This document shows positions 30,314-42,256 of a stretch of DNA of 58,242 nucleotides, piece after piece. The DNA is from Seminavis robusta. Lineage: Eukaryota; Bacillariophyta; Bacillariophyceae; Naviculales; Naviculaceae. A program made the position numbers and the translations under genes. Each line of letters starts with the position of its first letter. The stretch's first letter is position 1. Location of the stretch: contig CAICTM010000584.1 in assembly GCA_903772945.1 (NCBI GenBank), forward strand, positions 1 through 58,242, written 5' to 3'. The notes under the pieces were generated by a model, which made no database searches, was not told the DNA's origin, and was given only the letters and a program-made list of their open reading frames with translations.

Positions 30314-31696
30314 GCTACATGTAATAAGATAAGTTGTATCGCTCGGAAGAACACTTGCCTCTTTTGTGAACAATTGCGGCTCAGTCCGAAAAAAGCGTTT
30401 GTCGAGGGCAGCTCCAATTCACGAGTGGGGTTTCAGAATCTCTGTAAAGATGCACGCATTCACGCTCCTGACTGAGTCGGGAATGAAAAGATACCAAAGA
30501 TACCAATGACTTTGCCGCCAATGCATCGATCTCTCCGGGCTCCCCTTGCGTCTTGTTGCTACTAGTACCGGTATTCTTGAAAGTGCCTCTGTCTATCCCA
30601 ACTCTGAAGTACCTGGTCTCTCCTTCTGATATTAATCCTCTATTTAAAAGCTTACGTTGGTCTGGTTTCTACGCGGCTCAGTTCTGTATTCGTGTTCTTT
30701 GTTAGTACTGGCGAGCTCGCTGGCTGGCTACTGGAAGTTGTCTACGAGGAAGGACTAATCTAAGATATATGTAGCGAGCTCAATGATAACGCCCAATATG
30801 CTTTCGGTCCAGACTTTTGAACTTGAAACGCCACAAGCGAGCGAGCGAAGGTTGACCTGACCGGAACAGATGCGATTCATCATAGCCTCTGGCTAACCGG
30901 AACTGCCAGCAAGTAAGTTTTGCAGCAAGCAATAGTTGCCATCATCAAGTCAACAAGACGGCATCGCGAAGCTACTAGCTCCCATACAAGGCAGCCAAAA
31001 AAGAGCGAGAAGCAGCGGAAGTTTAATAGAAGCTATTAATAGCTGCAAGATCGAGTTGTTGGCTCCGATAGGCAGTCAACAACTACCATGCCACAAAACT
31101 GGCGACAAACAACCCGAGTGGAGAGCAAGGTGGAGGCTTCAAATCGTTGTTTTTTCGTTTACGGCAAGCTCGTTTTCCATCGGAATCGAATCCAGCTAGC
31201 TAGATCTAGAGGCCAGCTACGGCAGGTACTGGTACGATGTACGCGGAAAAGGCCGCGTGCGGTGACTCGACTCGACTCATGCACCTTAACCCTCTTGTTG
31301 GTCTGTCATGCTTCCGTCTGGAACTGTGGAGACCGTACAAGCTATTACGGGTACCATTACAAGTCTGTAGCTACTCGTACTGTAGCAAGGCCGGAGCGAC
31401 ATGACAACATCCACCTTCTTCCCAACTAGGTCTAAAATTACTTTTGGTGTTTGCTATCCTCCTCCTCTCGCTGCCGATCATTTGATAAACAAGGCAAGAT
31501 TACAAGAAATGAGTACTAGTATTTTAATAGAGAGGGCAGGTGATGGAAGTTCCATTATCAATCAAATGAATGTTCAAAGCTGGCACAGTCGTTCTCACTT
31601 CTTTCGTTTTCCATTTTCCATTGCTTCCATTTATCGTTTAAACACAGTCTACCCGTTGTTGATTGATGCTGATTTGATATAGCCGTCCATTGAACC
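30314..31696. other. Divergent intergenic
   Basis: Region between the 774-aa protein gene (-) and DRG1 (+), holding both promoters. The ORFs present (87-180 codons) mostly lie antisense to the neighbouring 5' end or lack features. No gene is supported. Confidence 0.5.
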
Positions 31697-33206
31697 ATGT
31701 CGGACATTCAAGCAAAGATCGATGAGCTCGAGGCCGAGATGGCCAGAACTCAGAAGAACAAGGCCACGAATTATCACTTGGGAACGTGAGTTTTGATGTT
31801 GCCACATGACTGTACTGTATGGGTGCTACCCTGGGGAGCTTAATTTCGTGTGTTTGTCTGTCTACCTGAATATGATAACTGTATAGCCTAAAAGCCAAGA
31901 TTGCCAAGCTCAAGTCGGAGCTGATCAACGGTCCAGGAGGAAAGTCTGCTGGAACTAAAAATGCCGAGCGTGGTTTCGATGTGACCAAATCAGGAGACAC
32001 TCGGATTGGACTCGTCGGATTTCCATCAGTTGGCAAATCGACTCTGTTGACGAGTTTGACTGGAACCAGAAGTGAAGCTGCGGCTTATGAGTTCACCACA
32101 TTGACCTGCATTCCGTAAGTCCCATTTATTTATTTTGTATTGGTGTATTCATTCCTTTTTCTGCTTGGAATGCTCTGGTAATTGACTGTTATGATGCTCT
32201 AACTCCTGGGAAATATTAGAGGAACTATGAAGTACAAAGGTAAGGATGCCAAAAGAAAAGATTAGCGTGCAATTCAGTTCTGTAAAATCACAACAACCCG
32301 CTCAAATCGAATGCATCTCGTCATTTGGAATCTTGAAAGGAGCACGGATCCAAGTTCTAGACTTGCCAGGAATCATTGAGGGAGCCGCTGATGGACGTGG
32401 TCGTGGTAGACAGGTCATTAGTACTGCCAGGACCTGCAACCTCATTCTCATTGTCTTGGATTCGGCCAAACCCGTGACACACAAGAAGATTATTGAAGCA
32501 GAGCTCAACTCCTTTGGCATTCGAATCAACCAAACGCCTCCAGCTGTCAAATTCGTCAAAAAGGAAAAGGGAGGCATTGGCTACCAAGAGATGGTAGCAC
32601 AGACCAAGGGAATGTCTGCAGATGCCGCTCGAGTTGTCTGCAAAGAATACAAAGTATCATGTGCAGAAATCATCTTGCGGGAAGACATCACTGTGGACCA
32701 GTTTATTGACGTACTTGAGGGTAAGCAAAGCAGGGGTGGAATATGGGCGGTTTTGTGGCTGGAATTGTCTAACAGTGCTCTTCTTGTATGGTCTCTGTCT
32801 TTTAGGGAATAGAGCCTACGTTCCGGTTCTCTATGTGTTCAATAAGATTGATTCTATCACCATCGAAGAGCTCGACATTCTGGATCAAATGCCCAACTAT
32901 GTGCCCATTTCGTCTCAGCACAAGTGGAATCTAGAAGAGCTGATGGAAGAAATCTGGAACCGGTGCAGTATGATTCGAATCTACACCAAACCGAAAGGCC
33001 AAATCCCAGACTATGATGCACCCGTCATTCTGCATTCAGAGAACCCCACTGTGGAGGAATTCTGCAATCGATTGCATAAAGGAATCATGGCGCAATTCAG
33101 TCATGCCCTAGTGTGGGGACGATCTGCCAAACATCAACCACAAACCTGCGGAAGAGATCACGTCTTGTGCGATGAGGATATTGTACAGATCTGTAAAAAG
33201 GTTTAG
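31697..33206 (+). CDS. DRG1: Developmentally regulated GTP-binding protein 1 (DRG1)
   Basis: Five exons: 31697-31785, 31887-32114, 32220-32239, 32340-32720 and 32806-33206, all GT-AG and in phase, giving 372 aa (human DRG1 367). The N-terminus [17 protein letters not shown] matches the DRG1 signature. G1 is GFPSVGKST (74-82), G3 is [10 protein letters not shown]4 is NKID, and the C-terminal TGS domain covers [15 protein letters not shown] to [14 protein letters not shown]1 is an Obg-family GTPase that binds translating ribosomes with a DFRP partner. Exon 3 is only 20 nt and encodes part of PGTMKYKG between the effector loop and G3. Motif order and length make the orthology strong. Confidence 0.94.
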
Positions 33207-33422
33207 GTCCAATAAGCTACTGGATGTCCAGCTAGTGTGTTGGGAGAGATGAAAAGTAGGGGTTCTTCCAGTTTGCTTCGTCTATCTAGCTAGCCATGCT
33301 TCGTTTGCTTGGTTGCTGGGAGGGATACCGGTACAATCTCACCACAAGCAAAGTCACGAGGACCGCGTATTGGGACAAGAATGTGGAATAACAGTGTAAT
33401 TCGACTGTGGACGTCAACCGAA

Positions 33423-35340
33423 TCACAATTTACTGCGAATCTTCGAAAGCACAACTGTCAAGACGTAGTAGGTAGTGTATCCAAGAGTTGCCGTGAATCC
33501 ACCTTTGCCACCAAACCCAACGAAGAAGGGGGCCTGCAACGAGATTCCAAGTGAGATACGTTAGTCAATTGACTCATTCCGTTGTTGTCATAGATGGGGA
33601 AGGCACTTACCAAGAACAAGCCCCACAACCCAGCAAAGCATCCGGCCGCAACAAAGGACAAAACACTTGGAATCCGGGCCTCGGATGCCATGGCAACATA
33701 GGCTCCAACCGCAAACCCGTTGAAACAGGCGTTTCGGTAGGAATATCCAGTTGCATTGACAATCATCATTGCAAGTAAGGCGAATTTGACCGGCAACAGC
33801 ACGGGGCTCACGGGCATCTTCGCGTTGAGCCGGAAAGCTCCACAAACTCCAGCCATAACAATCACACTTGCCAAAAACATCAAGGAAGGTTCTAGCAGGA
33901 GTCGATCACCCCACAACAACGCGGCATTGCCGTATTGATTCCATGGAACCGCTTTGGAAGGTCCAATGAATAGAATCATCGTTGTGTTCATCGCAATGAA
34001 TGTGGTCGTTCCGAGCCTGCCACTAAATCCAAGCAGCAATTTGTACCGCTGCACTAGAAGCCATGCACTTGCCGTTGCAATCGACAGCAAAAACAGCCAG
34101 CCGTAGTTGGGAATCGTCTGTGTGTACTGTCCACCCGCAAAGGCCCCACACCCAGCCGCCGTGACCAGCTGTGGTTGACTCTCGCCAATCAGCACAATGA
34201 CAGCCATGGTGGCAATCTGATGGTTGAATTGTTCTCCTTCATTCACAAGACTATACGTGAGAAAAGCAGCAACAATCGTGGTGAACACTTGGATCAACCA
34301 ATGAGCTTCGGAGATTAGTTCTCGAATTTGGTGCTGGAGTGTAGCCTTGTCCTCTGGAGTGTCATCAAGACCCACAAACACTGGAACCGCCGTGTCACCA
34401 TTGTGGGGTTCAATGACAGTTTCTACACCAAATGTGCGTTCCGATATTCCTCTAGTATTGCTAGGGATCTTGAAGGAGAAATCTTGTGCGAGTAGCATGC
34501 TGCGCTTCACGGACGAATGGGGATCTGATTGTTTGCGGTTCATTGTGATCATACTAGGGGCTGATTGGCGGCATTGGGGTGAGCGGCGCGTCGGAACGGA
34601 GAAGAAGCAAAGCAGACCTTTTAGCAAACCTCGTCGTAAGCTGCAACCCATCCAGTCGTCCAGTACCGGTGTCGCACATCACACTGCAGACCAGACCATT
34701 GATCGAGATACTCACCTGACACAGATGCGGCGAAGACGTTAGCATGATGGTCATTATCTCGATTGGCACCAACATCGTGATGGCTGTGGGAACGTGGGAA
34801 GAAACGGTGGACAAAGGAAGAAGCGCGAGAAGCTGGGGAAGGTCGTGGTGGCCATGCATTCTCCAGGTCTGTTAGAACGTCATCCACTTCATCGATCATC
34901 ACATCGATATCCTCTTTGAATTGATCTTCTCCGAGGAGATTGCTCAAGTAGGTACGACTTGTCTCTGTGCAGGAATCGCCACCTGTTCGCGGCCTCTTGT
35001 CCTGCAGATCCACTTTTTGTTTGGGAACTCGCATATCTGTACAATCCTCATCGTTGCTTTGACTACCCAGCTGACTCAACAGCTCTGCTACCAAATCCAC
35101 ATCAACTTCCTGCTTCCCCTCTACCATGGCAACTTCCAAGTCGACGAGGACGTCATTCGCTTCCTCGATATCAACCACTTCGTTGTCCTCCTTGGGTAGA
35201 TCTTCTTCGAGCTCACATTCACTGTCAGCTTTCGTTGTAACGGTAGTAGAATTGCTGTTGATAACAAGGTCGGTAATGACATTAGCCTGATCAGCATGGA
35301 CATCTGCATCACTGCTACTGCTCTTGGATTGAACAACCAT
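33423..35340 (-). CDS. Polytopic membrane protein with acidic cytosolic N-terminus
   Basis: Three exons, 35340-34716, 34560-33611 and 33533-33423, encode 561 aa. Exon 1 ends at CAG|GTGAGT and exon 2 begins after CCAATCAG, giving ...AASVSAPSMITMNRK in phase, so the two large ORFs here are one gene. A second intron (GTAAGT...TTGCAG, 77 nt) adds the ending APFFVGFGGKGGFTATLGYT. The first 210 residues are acidic and probably cytosolic. After about residue 300 come nine to ten hydrophobic helices with repeated Gly/Cys blocks (AAGCGAFAGG, CFNGFAVGAYVAMAS, AAGCFAGLWGLFLAPFF), hinting at internal duplication as in channels or transporters. I do not recognise the family. Confidence 0.7.
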
Positions 35341-36640
35341 GCTTGGCAAACAGACCTGCCAGAGAAATCAAAAGGGACAAAGGTTGAGCTCCAGCCAAAT
35401 TTAATGGTCAACCAAAGTCCACAGCAGTGCTGTAAAAACAAATTCTGAGGGTCGAACATCGCGTCAACACAAACCTGCTCGGGTTGGTGGTACTAGTACA
35501 TGTACATGTACAATGTACGCGGTATGGGATCCTACATGTAATACATGTACAGGTCTTGTGTGATTGTGGTGAACCGTTTGAACACTGATGTAAAAGATAT
35601 GATCATGACGACGCTATCCTTTAAGTACATTATGAAACAGATTTAATGATCTTGTTCAGTCGTCTTATCGGGGGCAAGAGCCTCTTATCAAAAACTGCAG
35701 TAATGTACTATTAACACGGTAGTAGCGGCAGAAGTTCATGTTTAATGTGTTGGAATGGTGCCGGTACTGTACTGTACCATACATAATCTGTCCGGTGATA
35801 TCCTCGTAGAACTGGTACATTTTCTACGTGACAGTTATTTTGCCGGATGAGATGTAAGCGTTAAAGTAGGGTGAATCGTATTCGGAATCTTCCTTTTCAA
35901 CCGTTTATCATGTGACACCCGGAGTTAACGGAAAGTAAGACTCAATTCGCATCTTACTGCTTATTTCATAGTAAATTTTGCACGAATCAACCGTTTCTCA
36001 AGACGGTTTCTTTTCTGTGAGTATTTTTCAGATGGATGTCAAGGATGATGTGTACACAGTAAAATAGTACAATAAAAATCGCACATCATGAGAAATCACT
36101 ATAAGATAAGAACAATCGCTGGAAAAAGCAATCTTCAAGACGTGTTGGAAGATTCTTAACGATCAATCGTGCTTGTTTCGTTCCGGCAAACTTCCCAACG
36201 GACTTTTAAAGGTTCCGGCAAATTTCAGCGACCATGGGTGATGTCTGCCGAAGCATGTGATTCATTTTCTGGGATTAAACGAACAATTGCCGTATCCTCA
36301 GCCACAATCCGGATCTTCCATTTTCTGAGATAATTACTACATATATTGGTTGCACGAGATGATGGAAGATTGTATTTGCCGCTATCGTGATGGTTATTGT
36401 CTAACGGATAATTAAGAAAGGAAAAACTGACGATCCCTCCCAAGCACAAATGAGAACAACTCCAACCATCCCAGCTATCGGCATTCCTCATTTCTCATAA
36501 ATTTCACAATCCAAAAATCGAAAGGGAAACCTATGCCCTTGTTCTCCAAATATTCTTCATTATTGCCCCACCATGGCGCTTTTATCGTCTTCGTTTACCA
36601 TGACATCATTGCCTTTCGCCATGGCATTTATCCCTGAGGA
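35341..36640. other. Intergenic
   Basis: No gene supported. It contains repeated TACATGTA palindromes (35494-35552) and AT-rich DNA. An 88-codon minus-strand ORF at 36225-36491 has no recognisable features. Confidence 0.5.
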
Positions 36641-36658
36641 TTGCTGGGTGGATTCTGC

Positions 36659-39170
36659 ATCATAGGAACTGCAGGAACCATGGTACCGTTCGACCCACGA
36701 CATACGTTTGTTGTTGTTGCGGCTGTCCTTGTGCGAATTGTTGGGGTGGCAAGATGGGTTGTTGTTGCATCTGTGGCACAATGATCTGTGGGCCGACTTG
36801 TTGGGCTGAATATTGTTGATGAAGATATGTCTGAGCAAATCCCAATCCCATCATGGCCGGATTGAAACCCATAATCGGGTATTGCATCATCATCGGCATC
36901 TGTTGGGGGACCGCCATCGCCATCTGTGTTGTGGACCGCCATGCCATCTGTGTTGTGGGACGGTCATTGGCATCTGCTGTGGGACAGCCATTGCCATCTG
37001 CTGCTGTGGTTGCGGCTGTTGGACCGTCATTATCTGTCCGCTGGCGAAACTCGCCTGACTTCCAGCCAAACTCGCAACCCCGCCGCCAACTACCGATCCA
37101 GTCATTCCACCCCCAACCGCCGATCCAGCAACACCCCAGCCACCCACCACCAACAGAAACGGCTGCACCGATCCAGTGGCATCTCGCGAGCCACTCCGCC
37201 AAAAGCTCATCTCACGACATCTTGCTATGGTCTTTGCTCCCTTCGGTCAACTGGGAGTTCGCATCTTCCTCTCTTCTTGAGTGGAAACAATCTCCGGAAT
37301 TTCTGCCATCGCCGACTTGGCCTCTTCTTCTTCTTTTCTTTGGCGGCAGTCTTGGTTCCTCGCTTCTGGGCAGCGGGTTTCTTGGCTCCTCGTCATCCTC
37401 ATCTTGAGCGGAGATCACATCATCTGTCCCACGCAAGGCCTGATGAGCTTGAACAGACCGTCACTTGTCAAGCGAGCATAAGGAAGTTGACTCTTCTCGC
37501 ACTTGTGTCGGGCCATCTTCAATCGAGTCTTGAGATCGACACGAGCTGCATGGAGTTTTGTGATTCCGTACGCTCGCCAACCATGATTGAAATGTCTTCC
37601 CAATTGGTCAAGCCACACATCTTCGCTAGTTCCTTGGTGAACCCATTCAGCTTGTGGTAGCCAAGATTCTTCGTGGTGTCTCCGTGCTTCGCGGGACAAA
37701 ACCAAACATCACGTTTCGCCTTGGTGGTGTACTCCTTTCGCTGTTTTGCGGTGGCAATCTTGGCAAAGAACTTGACCGCGTCTGGATGACACTTTCCCTT
37801 GAAGAAACGGATGACCTTGACCGGGCAGAGTACATCATGCGGATTCTCCATACACTCAATGCAGCGATCTTCTTTGTTCAACGCCGATGGATTCACGAGA
37901 TTGAGTCGGTTGGTCTTATCTTCCGGGAGAACGAATGCTTCATACTCATTGCCGGCGAGCTCTCCAAGTCTTCGATCGTAGACACCTCCATATGTCTCTT
38001 CGTGCAAAAGATTCGCCATCTCCTTGCCTCCACGGAAAAGGAAAAGCGACCAAGCACATAGAGCAAAACGTACAGGAGATGTTGCGGATTCGTCCAGGGT
38101 TGGAGTCTTCCGTCACGAATCGCCTCCCGAATCTTTGCATCCGCATCCCAGTCAATCGCTGATTTGTAATTCTTGACTCCGAACTTGGATCACTCTTCCG
38201 AATCAGGTACCACTTGGTGATCATGAAGCCGTGAACTGTCCCTTTCATTGAATCTTCTTTGTACTTGTATTGATGCCGCGAGCTTTGAAGAAAGAACAGA
38301 CTTGATGTATTGATCCGAAGACGTTGGTGCAAAGTGGTTTGCCCTTGTTTGTCCACTCACAAACCATTTCATTCCGCACAACACGAGACAATGATTGAGA
38401 ATTGTGTGCTTGTCAATGTTCTTTTCTCCACTCAAGATGTTGAAGAAGGCGTAATCCATCTTCTTTCCATTCGCATAATTTGCCGGTTCTTGCTTCAAAG
38501 ATTCGCCAAGATGTCCCTCCATTTTCCTTGATGGTTTTGAGAACCGATTCACACACCGTGTAATTTTTGCAGCATGTTCCTTGGAGACTTTCCCTTGTCT
38601 TTAGCTTCATCCAACAGCTTGAGGTCATCTCAGTCAGTTCCATGGATTCATATTGATTTCCAGCTTCAAGGCACCAGCAATGGCAGCGGCGGAGTTGAGT
38701 GTTGGAGTTGGCTGCTCCTCTTGTGGAGTTTCTTGTGTTGGCTCATCTTCCTCTGCTGTTGGTGAGGCTGTGTCCTGATTTTCCTCATTTTCCAAGGAGA
38801 CTCTAGCAGGTCGGTTGTTGATTTGAGGAGTTCCTTCATTGCCATTTCCACCAAAGTCAATGGTACATTCGAGCGTGGATTGGAAGACGTTTGGATCTGC
38901 TGGAGTAGGAGAATGAGGATTGGCAAAGTCAAGGAGTGTCGCCGCAGCAGTTCCTTGTGTCAAAGGTGGTGGAGGAGCTGAGGCGAAGCCAAGGAGCGTT
39001 GCCGCGGCAGTCCCTGAGTCAAAGGAGGAGCCAGTCTTCGGTTGATCTTCCTCTTCCTCGTCATCGTCACTACTGGGAGGAGATGTTGCTGGTACAGGGG
39101 GAAGGACGAACTCTCCATCATCATCGGGCATCTTGTCAATCTCACGTAGATCCAGTACTGAGTCCTACAG
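36659..39170 (-). mobile_element. Decayed Crypton-like tyrosine-recombinase locus
   Basis: Minus strand, broken in several frames. From 5' to 3': an acceptor (TCCTGTAG) and then an acidic, Pro-rich N-terminus (DSVLDLREIDKMPDDDG..., 39170-38634); fragments typical of a recombinase N-terminal half (SSDQYIKSVLSSK, near 38300); FRGGKEMANLLHEE near 38000; a central part at 38019-37519 (CPVKVIRFFKG, KRDVWFCPAKHGDTTKNLGYH); and, after a frameshift near 37580, NHGWRAYGITKLHAARV with a downstream RHKCEKSQLPYARL. The R of WRAY, the later H and the Y in LPY fit the tyrosine-recombinase box. An NLS-like KKRRRRG (near 37340) and a Gln/Pro/Met-rich tail (37210-36659, again in two frames) follow. At least four frame breaks mean it is not functional. 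Cryptons and their DUF3504 relatives are the closest family; the boundaries are guesses. Confidence 0.62.
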
Positions 39171-39372
39171 GAGTAAATCTTTCGAGTGAATGACCTGCTA
39201 CTGAAATGGAGATGGCTTCTGCTCCTGTGTCGATTGCCAAATGATGGGCTATTGTTGAGTTTCTTCAAAGGAGCAGTATGGGCAATTACAGCAGTCTAAC
39301 GTGTCAGTCTAACAGCTTATCTCTCGGATTATCACTGTACAGATTACGCACAAATGACGGCCCTCTTCATTG

Positions 39373-39545
39373 CCAGCCTCGGATCTCGTCTGCGAGTCTC
39401 GGCGCTTTTCCAGGCCTTCGGCCTTCCTTTCGCGCCTCGCCTCTTGCCTCGTCCTCGTCTTGAGATCTCCGGCCTGCGCGCTACTGCACGCGCCACTCGG
39501 CTTCGCCTCGGAATTGCGCGTCCATAGCGCGCGGCCGTCGATCTC
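39373..39545. other. CG-rich island
   Basis: About 170 bases with clearly higher GC and CpG content (GGCCTTCGGCC, GCGCGCGGCCG) than the surrounding AT-richer DNA, followed by an A9 run. It lies just upstream of the Crypton-like relic and could belong to it or to a separate insertion. ORFs read through it on both strands, which GC-rich DNA allows by chance. Confidence 0.5.
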
Positions 39546-41158
39546 CAATTCACCGGACCGTTTTTCTACAAAAAAAAATTGAAACTGCAGTACGCGGTCC
39601 AATGTCCAATCGAATATTCAATCGATCGATTGGCGGGAATTGGGAATTGGAACGCTTCGCACTACTAGTACTGGCTAGCTAGAGTAATAGTGGCCTTCGA
39701 GAAAGATCTGACCTCCACTCTCCACATCCCGTCGTTGCTTTGTGCGTACCTTTTGGAGTGCAAAAGCTGTCAGGGAGCGGCAACCATCGCGTTGGGATCT
39801 CATCCATTTAGCTAGCTAGCCGCTGACTTGAATGACTCTAATAATAAATTCGTATTCCATCTCTTCTTGGTGTCACGATCAGCGTGCTTCTTGGTGCTTC
39901 CTGGTGCTGGTAAAGGCTAGTAAAGGCAACACTGAATGCCTCAATGATTGCGAGAGAAGCAGAGGGGCGTAGGATCTTTGAAATTTACGAGTATCTTAAA
40001 ATAAAATAAAAACCGTACCGTACGGTTCTTCGTGCGGAAACTGTTTTGCGCGAAGGCCGATGCCATATTGCCTTTCTTGGCTACTAGCTAGCTTGGAACT
40101 ATCCACTTTTCTACAGCTCCTACAACCTTACCATACGTTGTGATATCACTTGGCGATCATGAATGACGGTGTTGTGGCAATGAAGTGTGGATAAAAAGCT
40201 CCCCACAGCATCCGAGCGAAGAACGCATCCTTGGGAAGGGGACTGGCGTTTAGTTGCGTCATTAGGTGCGTTGCTAGTGCAAAGGAGTAGAATCGAATCA
40301 TACCGGTAGCTGGGGGCAAAGCTACCGTACCGGTATGGCGAACGAACAAAAGACAAGCAAGCAGGTACAAAGAAAAGAAGGCAGGCTCCTTAGGAGAGCT
40401 TCGTTTTTATACCTCCAAGAAAGTCTCTGGCTTGGAAACCCACCCAGATATGGCCACATGTGGCAACCTTTTGACACCACTGTGGCCCGACAGACCTTGG
40501 GCTTCGCCATCTCCCCGTCGCCCTGTCTGTCCACTTTGTCCATGTGGTTGTTGGCCTGTTATCCGTCCAGTCTGTCCCCGTTCAGGAAGCTCTTCTAGAC
40601 TTCTAGCTATAAATAGAGTAACTTACAGGGAAAACAGGTGAAATCCAACCCCTCGTGGTCTGACTTCAACCCTCTCACGGATTGACAGGCAGTCAAAGAG
40701 GGGAATACGTACATGAATACATACTACATACCTACCCGTCAGATGCTGATCTCACGCAGTCTGTTCCAACTGAGCTTCCTCGTGTAAGTTAGTTTTCAAA
40801 TCGAACCCAGAGTTCGTTCGAACGCAAAACGCACGAGCCTACTGAAGTATTGTTAAATAAGATATGCTTGCATCTGTTCTGACGACTTGGAGGGGCAGTT
40901 CTTTGATATGCTCCAGTAAACGACCAATAAATCATTATTAGTACGACTGTAAACTAGACGCCACGTCGCGACAAAACAAGAATCCTCAAAGCACCAATGA
41001 CCTGCGTCATTGGATGCTGCCTTCAGTAGCTCTTCAGTCTTCAGTCTCTCGAAAGGTTTTCGATTCATTGGTAAAGACACAATACTGTACTATAAAGAAG
41101 GCGATAAAGCAACCCTTTGAAATATCATTTGAGTACTTTCCCCAACCACAAATACAAG
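39546..41158. other. Intergenic
   Basis: No gene supported. It holds CTAGCTAG clusters (39670-39830), an imperfect inverted repeat CCAATCGA...TCGATTGG near 39610-39640, and short ORFs on both strands near 40120-40640 that look like chance. A TATA-like TACTATAAAG at about 41089 precedes the next ORF. Confidence 0.45.
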
Positions 41159-41563
41159 ATGAAGATTCCAATGCCAGTAATCTTAGTGAATGATGAGGAC
41201 GAAACCGACGATGTTTCGGTTCTCTCCACCTGCGAGGGCGAGGGACCCTTGAATTCCTCGAACTTCTCTCGATGGGCTCGAAATGGAGGTAGAGCAAATA
41301 CAGCGAACTTTTCTCGATGGGCACGAAACGACTGCAGGAGTGATCAAGGGCTGCCCAATCTTCCCAGGCGACAGGACAGCCTGATCCACGAGGCGATTGA
41401 AGCTGAAGGTCACAGAGGCAGTCTCATCGACAGGCCCAAAACACACCGCCATCGCAACACAGTGCGATGTGTGCCTCCTCGCGTTGAAAGATATCGCATG
41501 GCAAAGGCACAGAAATATTCTTCCCTCTCACCTCTTGTGCTGGCAAGACATGTGTCATACTAA
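41159..41563 (+). CDS. Small hypothetical protein with NFSRWARN repeat
   Basis: 134 aa from ATG 41159, which lies 70 bases after a TATA-like ATAAAG; upstream frame codons contain no ATG. The protein begins MKIPMPVILVNDEDETDD and then has two copies of NFSRWARN about 17 residues apart. Its second half is basic and Arg/His-rich. There is no signal peptide or TM segment. No family is recognised. The in-frame repeat and the promoter-like context support a real gene, but the evidence is modest. Confidence 0.45.
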   Translation: MKIPMPVILVNDEDETDDVSVLSTCEGEGPLNSSNFSRWARNGGRANTANFSRWARNDCRSDQGLPNLPRRQDSLIHEAIEAEGHRGSLIDRPKTHRHRNTVRCVPPRVERYRMAKAQKYSSLSPLVLARHVSY

Positions 41564-42256
41564 CTAGGACCGAGTGTCAGTCCAAACGATGGATCATTCT
41601 CGCAAAGCTTCCGACCATGGAGAGAATTTTTTGAGGCAGTACCGCAAAAATCCCGGCACACAAAAGTGCTGAAGGGAGCCCATGGTGGAAGCCTCGGTTG
41701 TTTGGACAACACCAATCAAATGTACATGCTATTATGGTAGACATTCTTACTTTTAATATAAGTTTTTCGCATCATTCATGACTTAGCAGTTCTTCTATTC
41801 CTTGTCTTCGCTTCGCTTCACCTCCCTCGAGAAACCAATATCATGCTCCTCCTACATGTCGGTATGGGGAAGAGTTGTCCTGAGCAGATACTAGTACTAG
41901 ACTTGTGTATTCGTCATGGCGTCCTGTTTCTTCTAAAGATGAGTTCGAGTTCTTTAGCGCAGATCCGATTCACGCCAATCCTCTCGCTTGTTCCATTTAG
42001 CAAGGCATCAGTGTAAGCTTCCAAACGGGTGTGCCCTTTGAAGCACTGCATGGTGACCTCGCAAGCAGAGATCCCCACAGACAAACTGCAAGCCGAGGAA
42101 GTAATGTAACCTTCTAATAACCTTGCTAAGCTGACATAAGACTTCGGAGCAGAGCTTCTCCGCCACTGCGGTACGTTTAGTACGTACCGGTACAAGGCCC
42201 GAGTAGTACCGGTACCGGTACCACCAAGAGCTCTGATGGTATAGCTGAGTACTCCA
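41564..42256. other. Intergenic
   Basis: No gene supported. A 117-codon minus-strand ORF (41914-42267) runs into the TIR element and over ACCGGTACC repeats at 42180-42225, so I treat it as chance. Confidence 0.5.

Noticed and set aside
29933..30475. 180-codon plus-strand ORF
   Set aside because: Antisense to the 5' end of the 774-aa gene, with no recognisable motif.
32246..32339. Start of a 188-codon ORF covering the DRG1 intron
   Set aside because: The intron is open by chance. Conservation with DRG1 begins only at [11 protein letters not shown], and the 20-nt exon joins in phase.
35494..35552. TACATGTA runs considered as a transposon end
   Set aside because: Short palindromes of the same kind occur throughout the window, and no paired inverted repeat was found.
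36853..37660. Plus-strand ORFs of 184 and 244 codons
   Set aside because: They are antisense to the recombinase relic's Gln/Pro-rich and basic tail and are strongly biased low-complexity translations without features.
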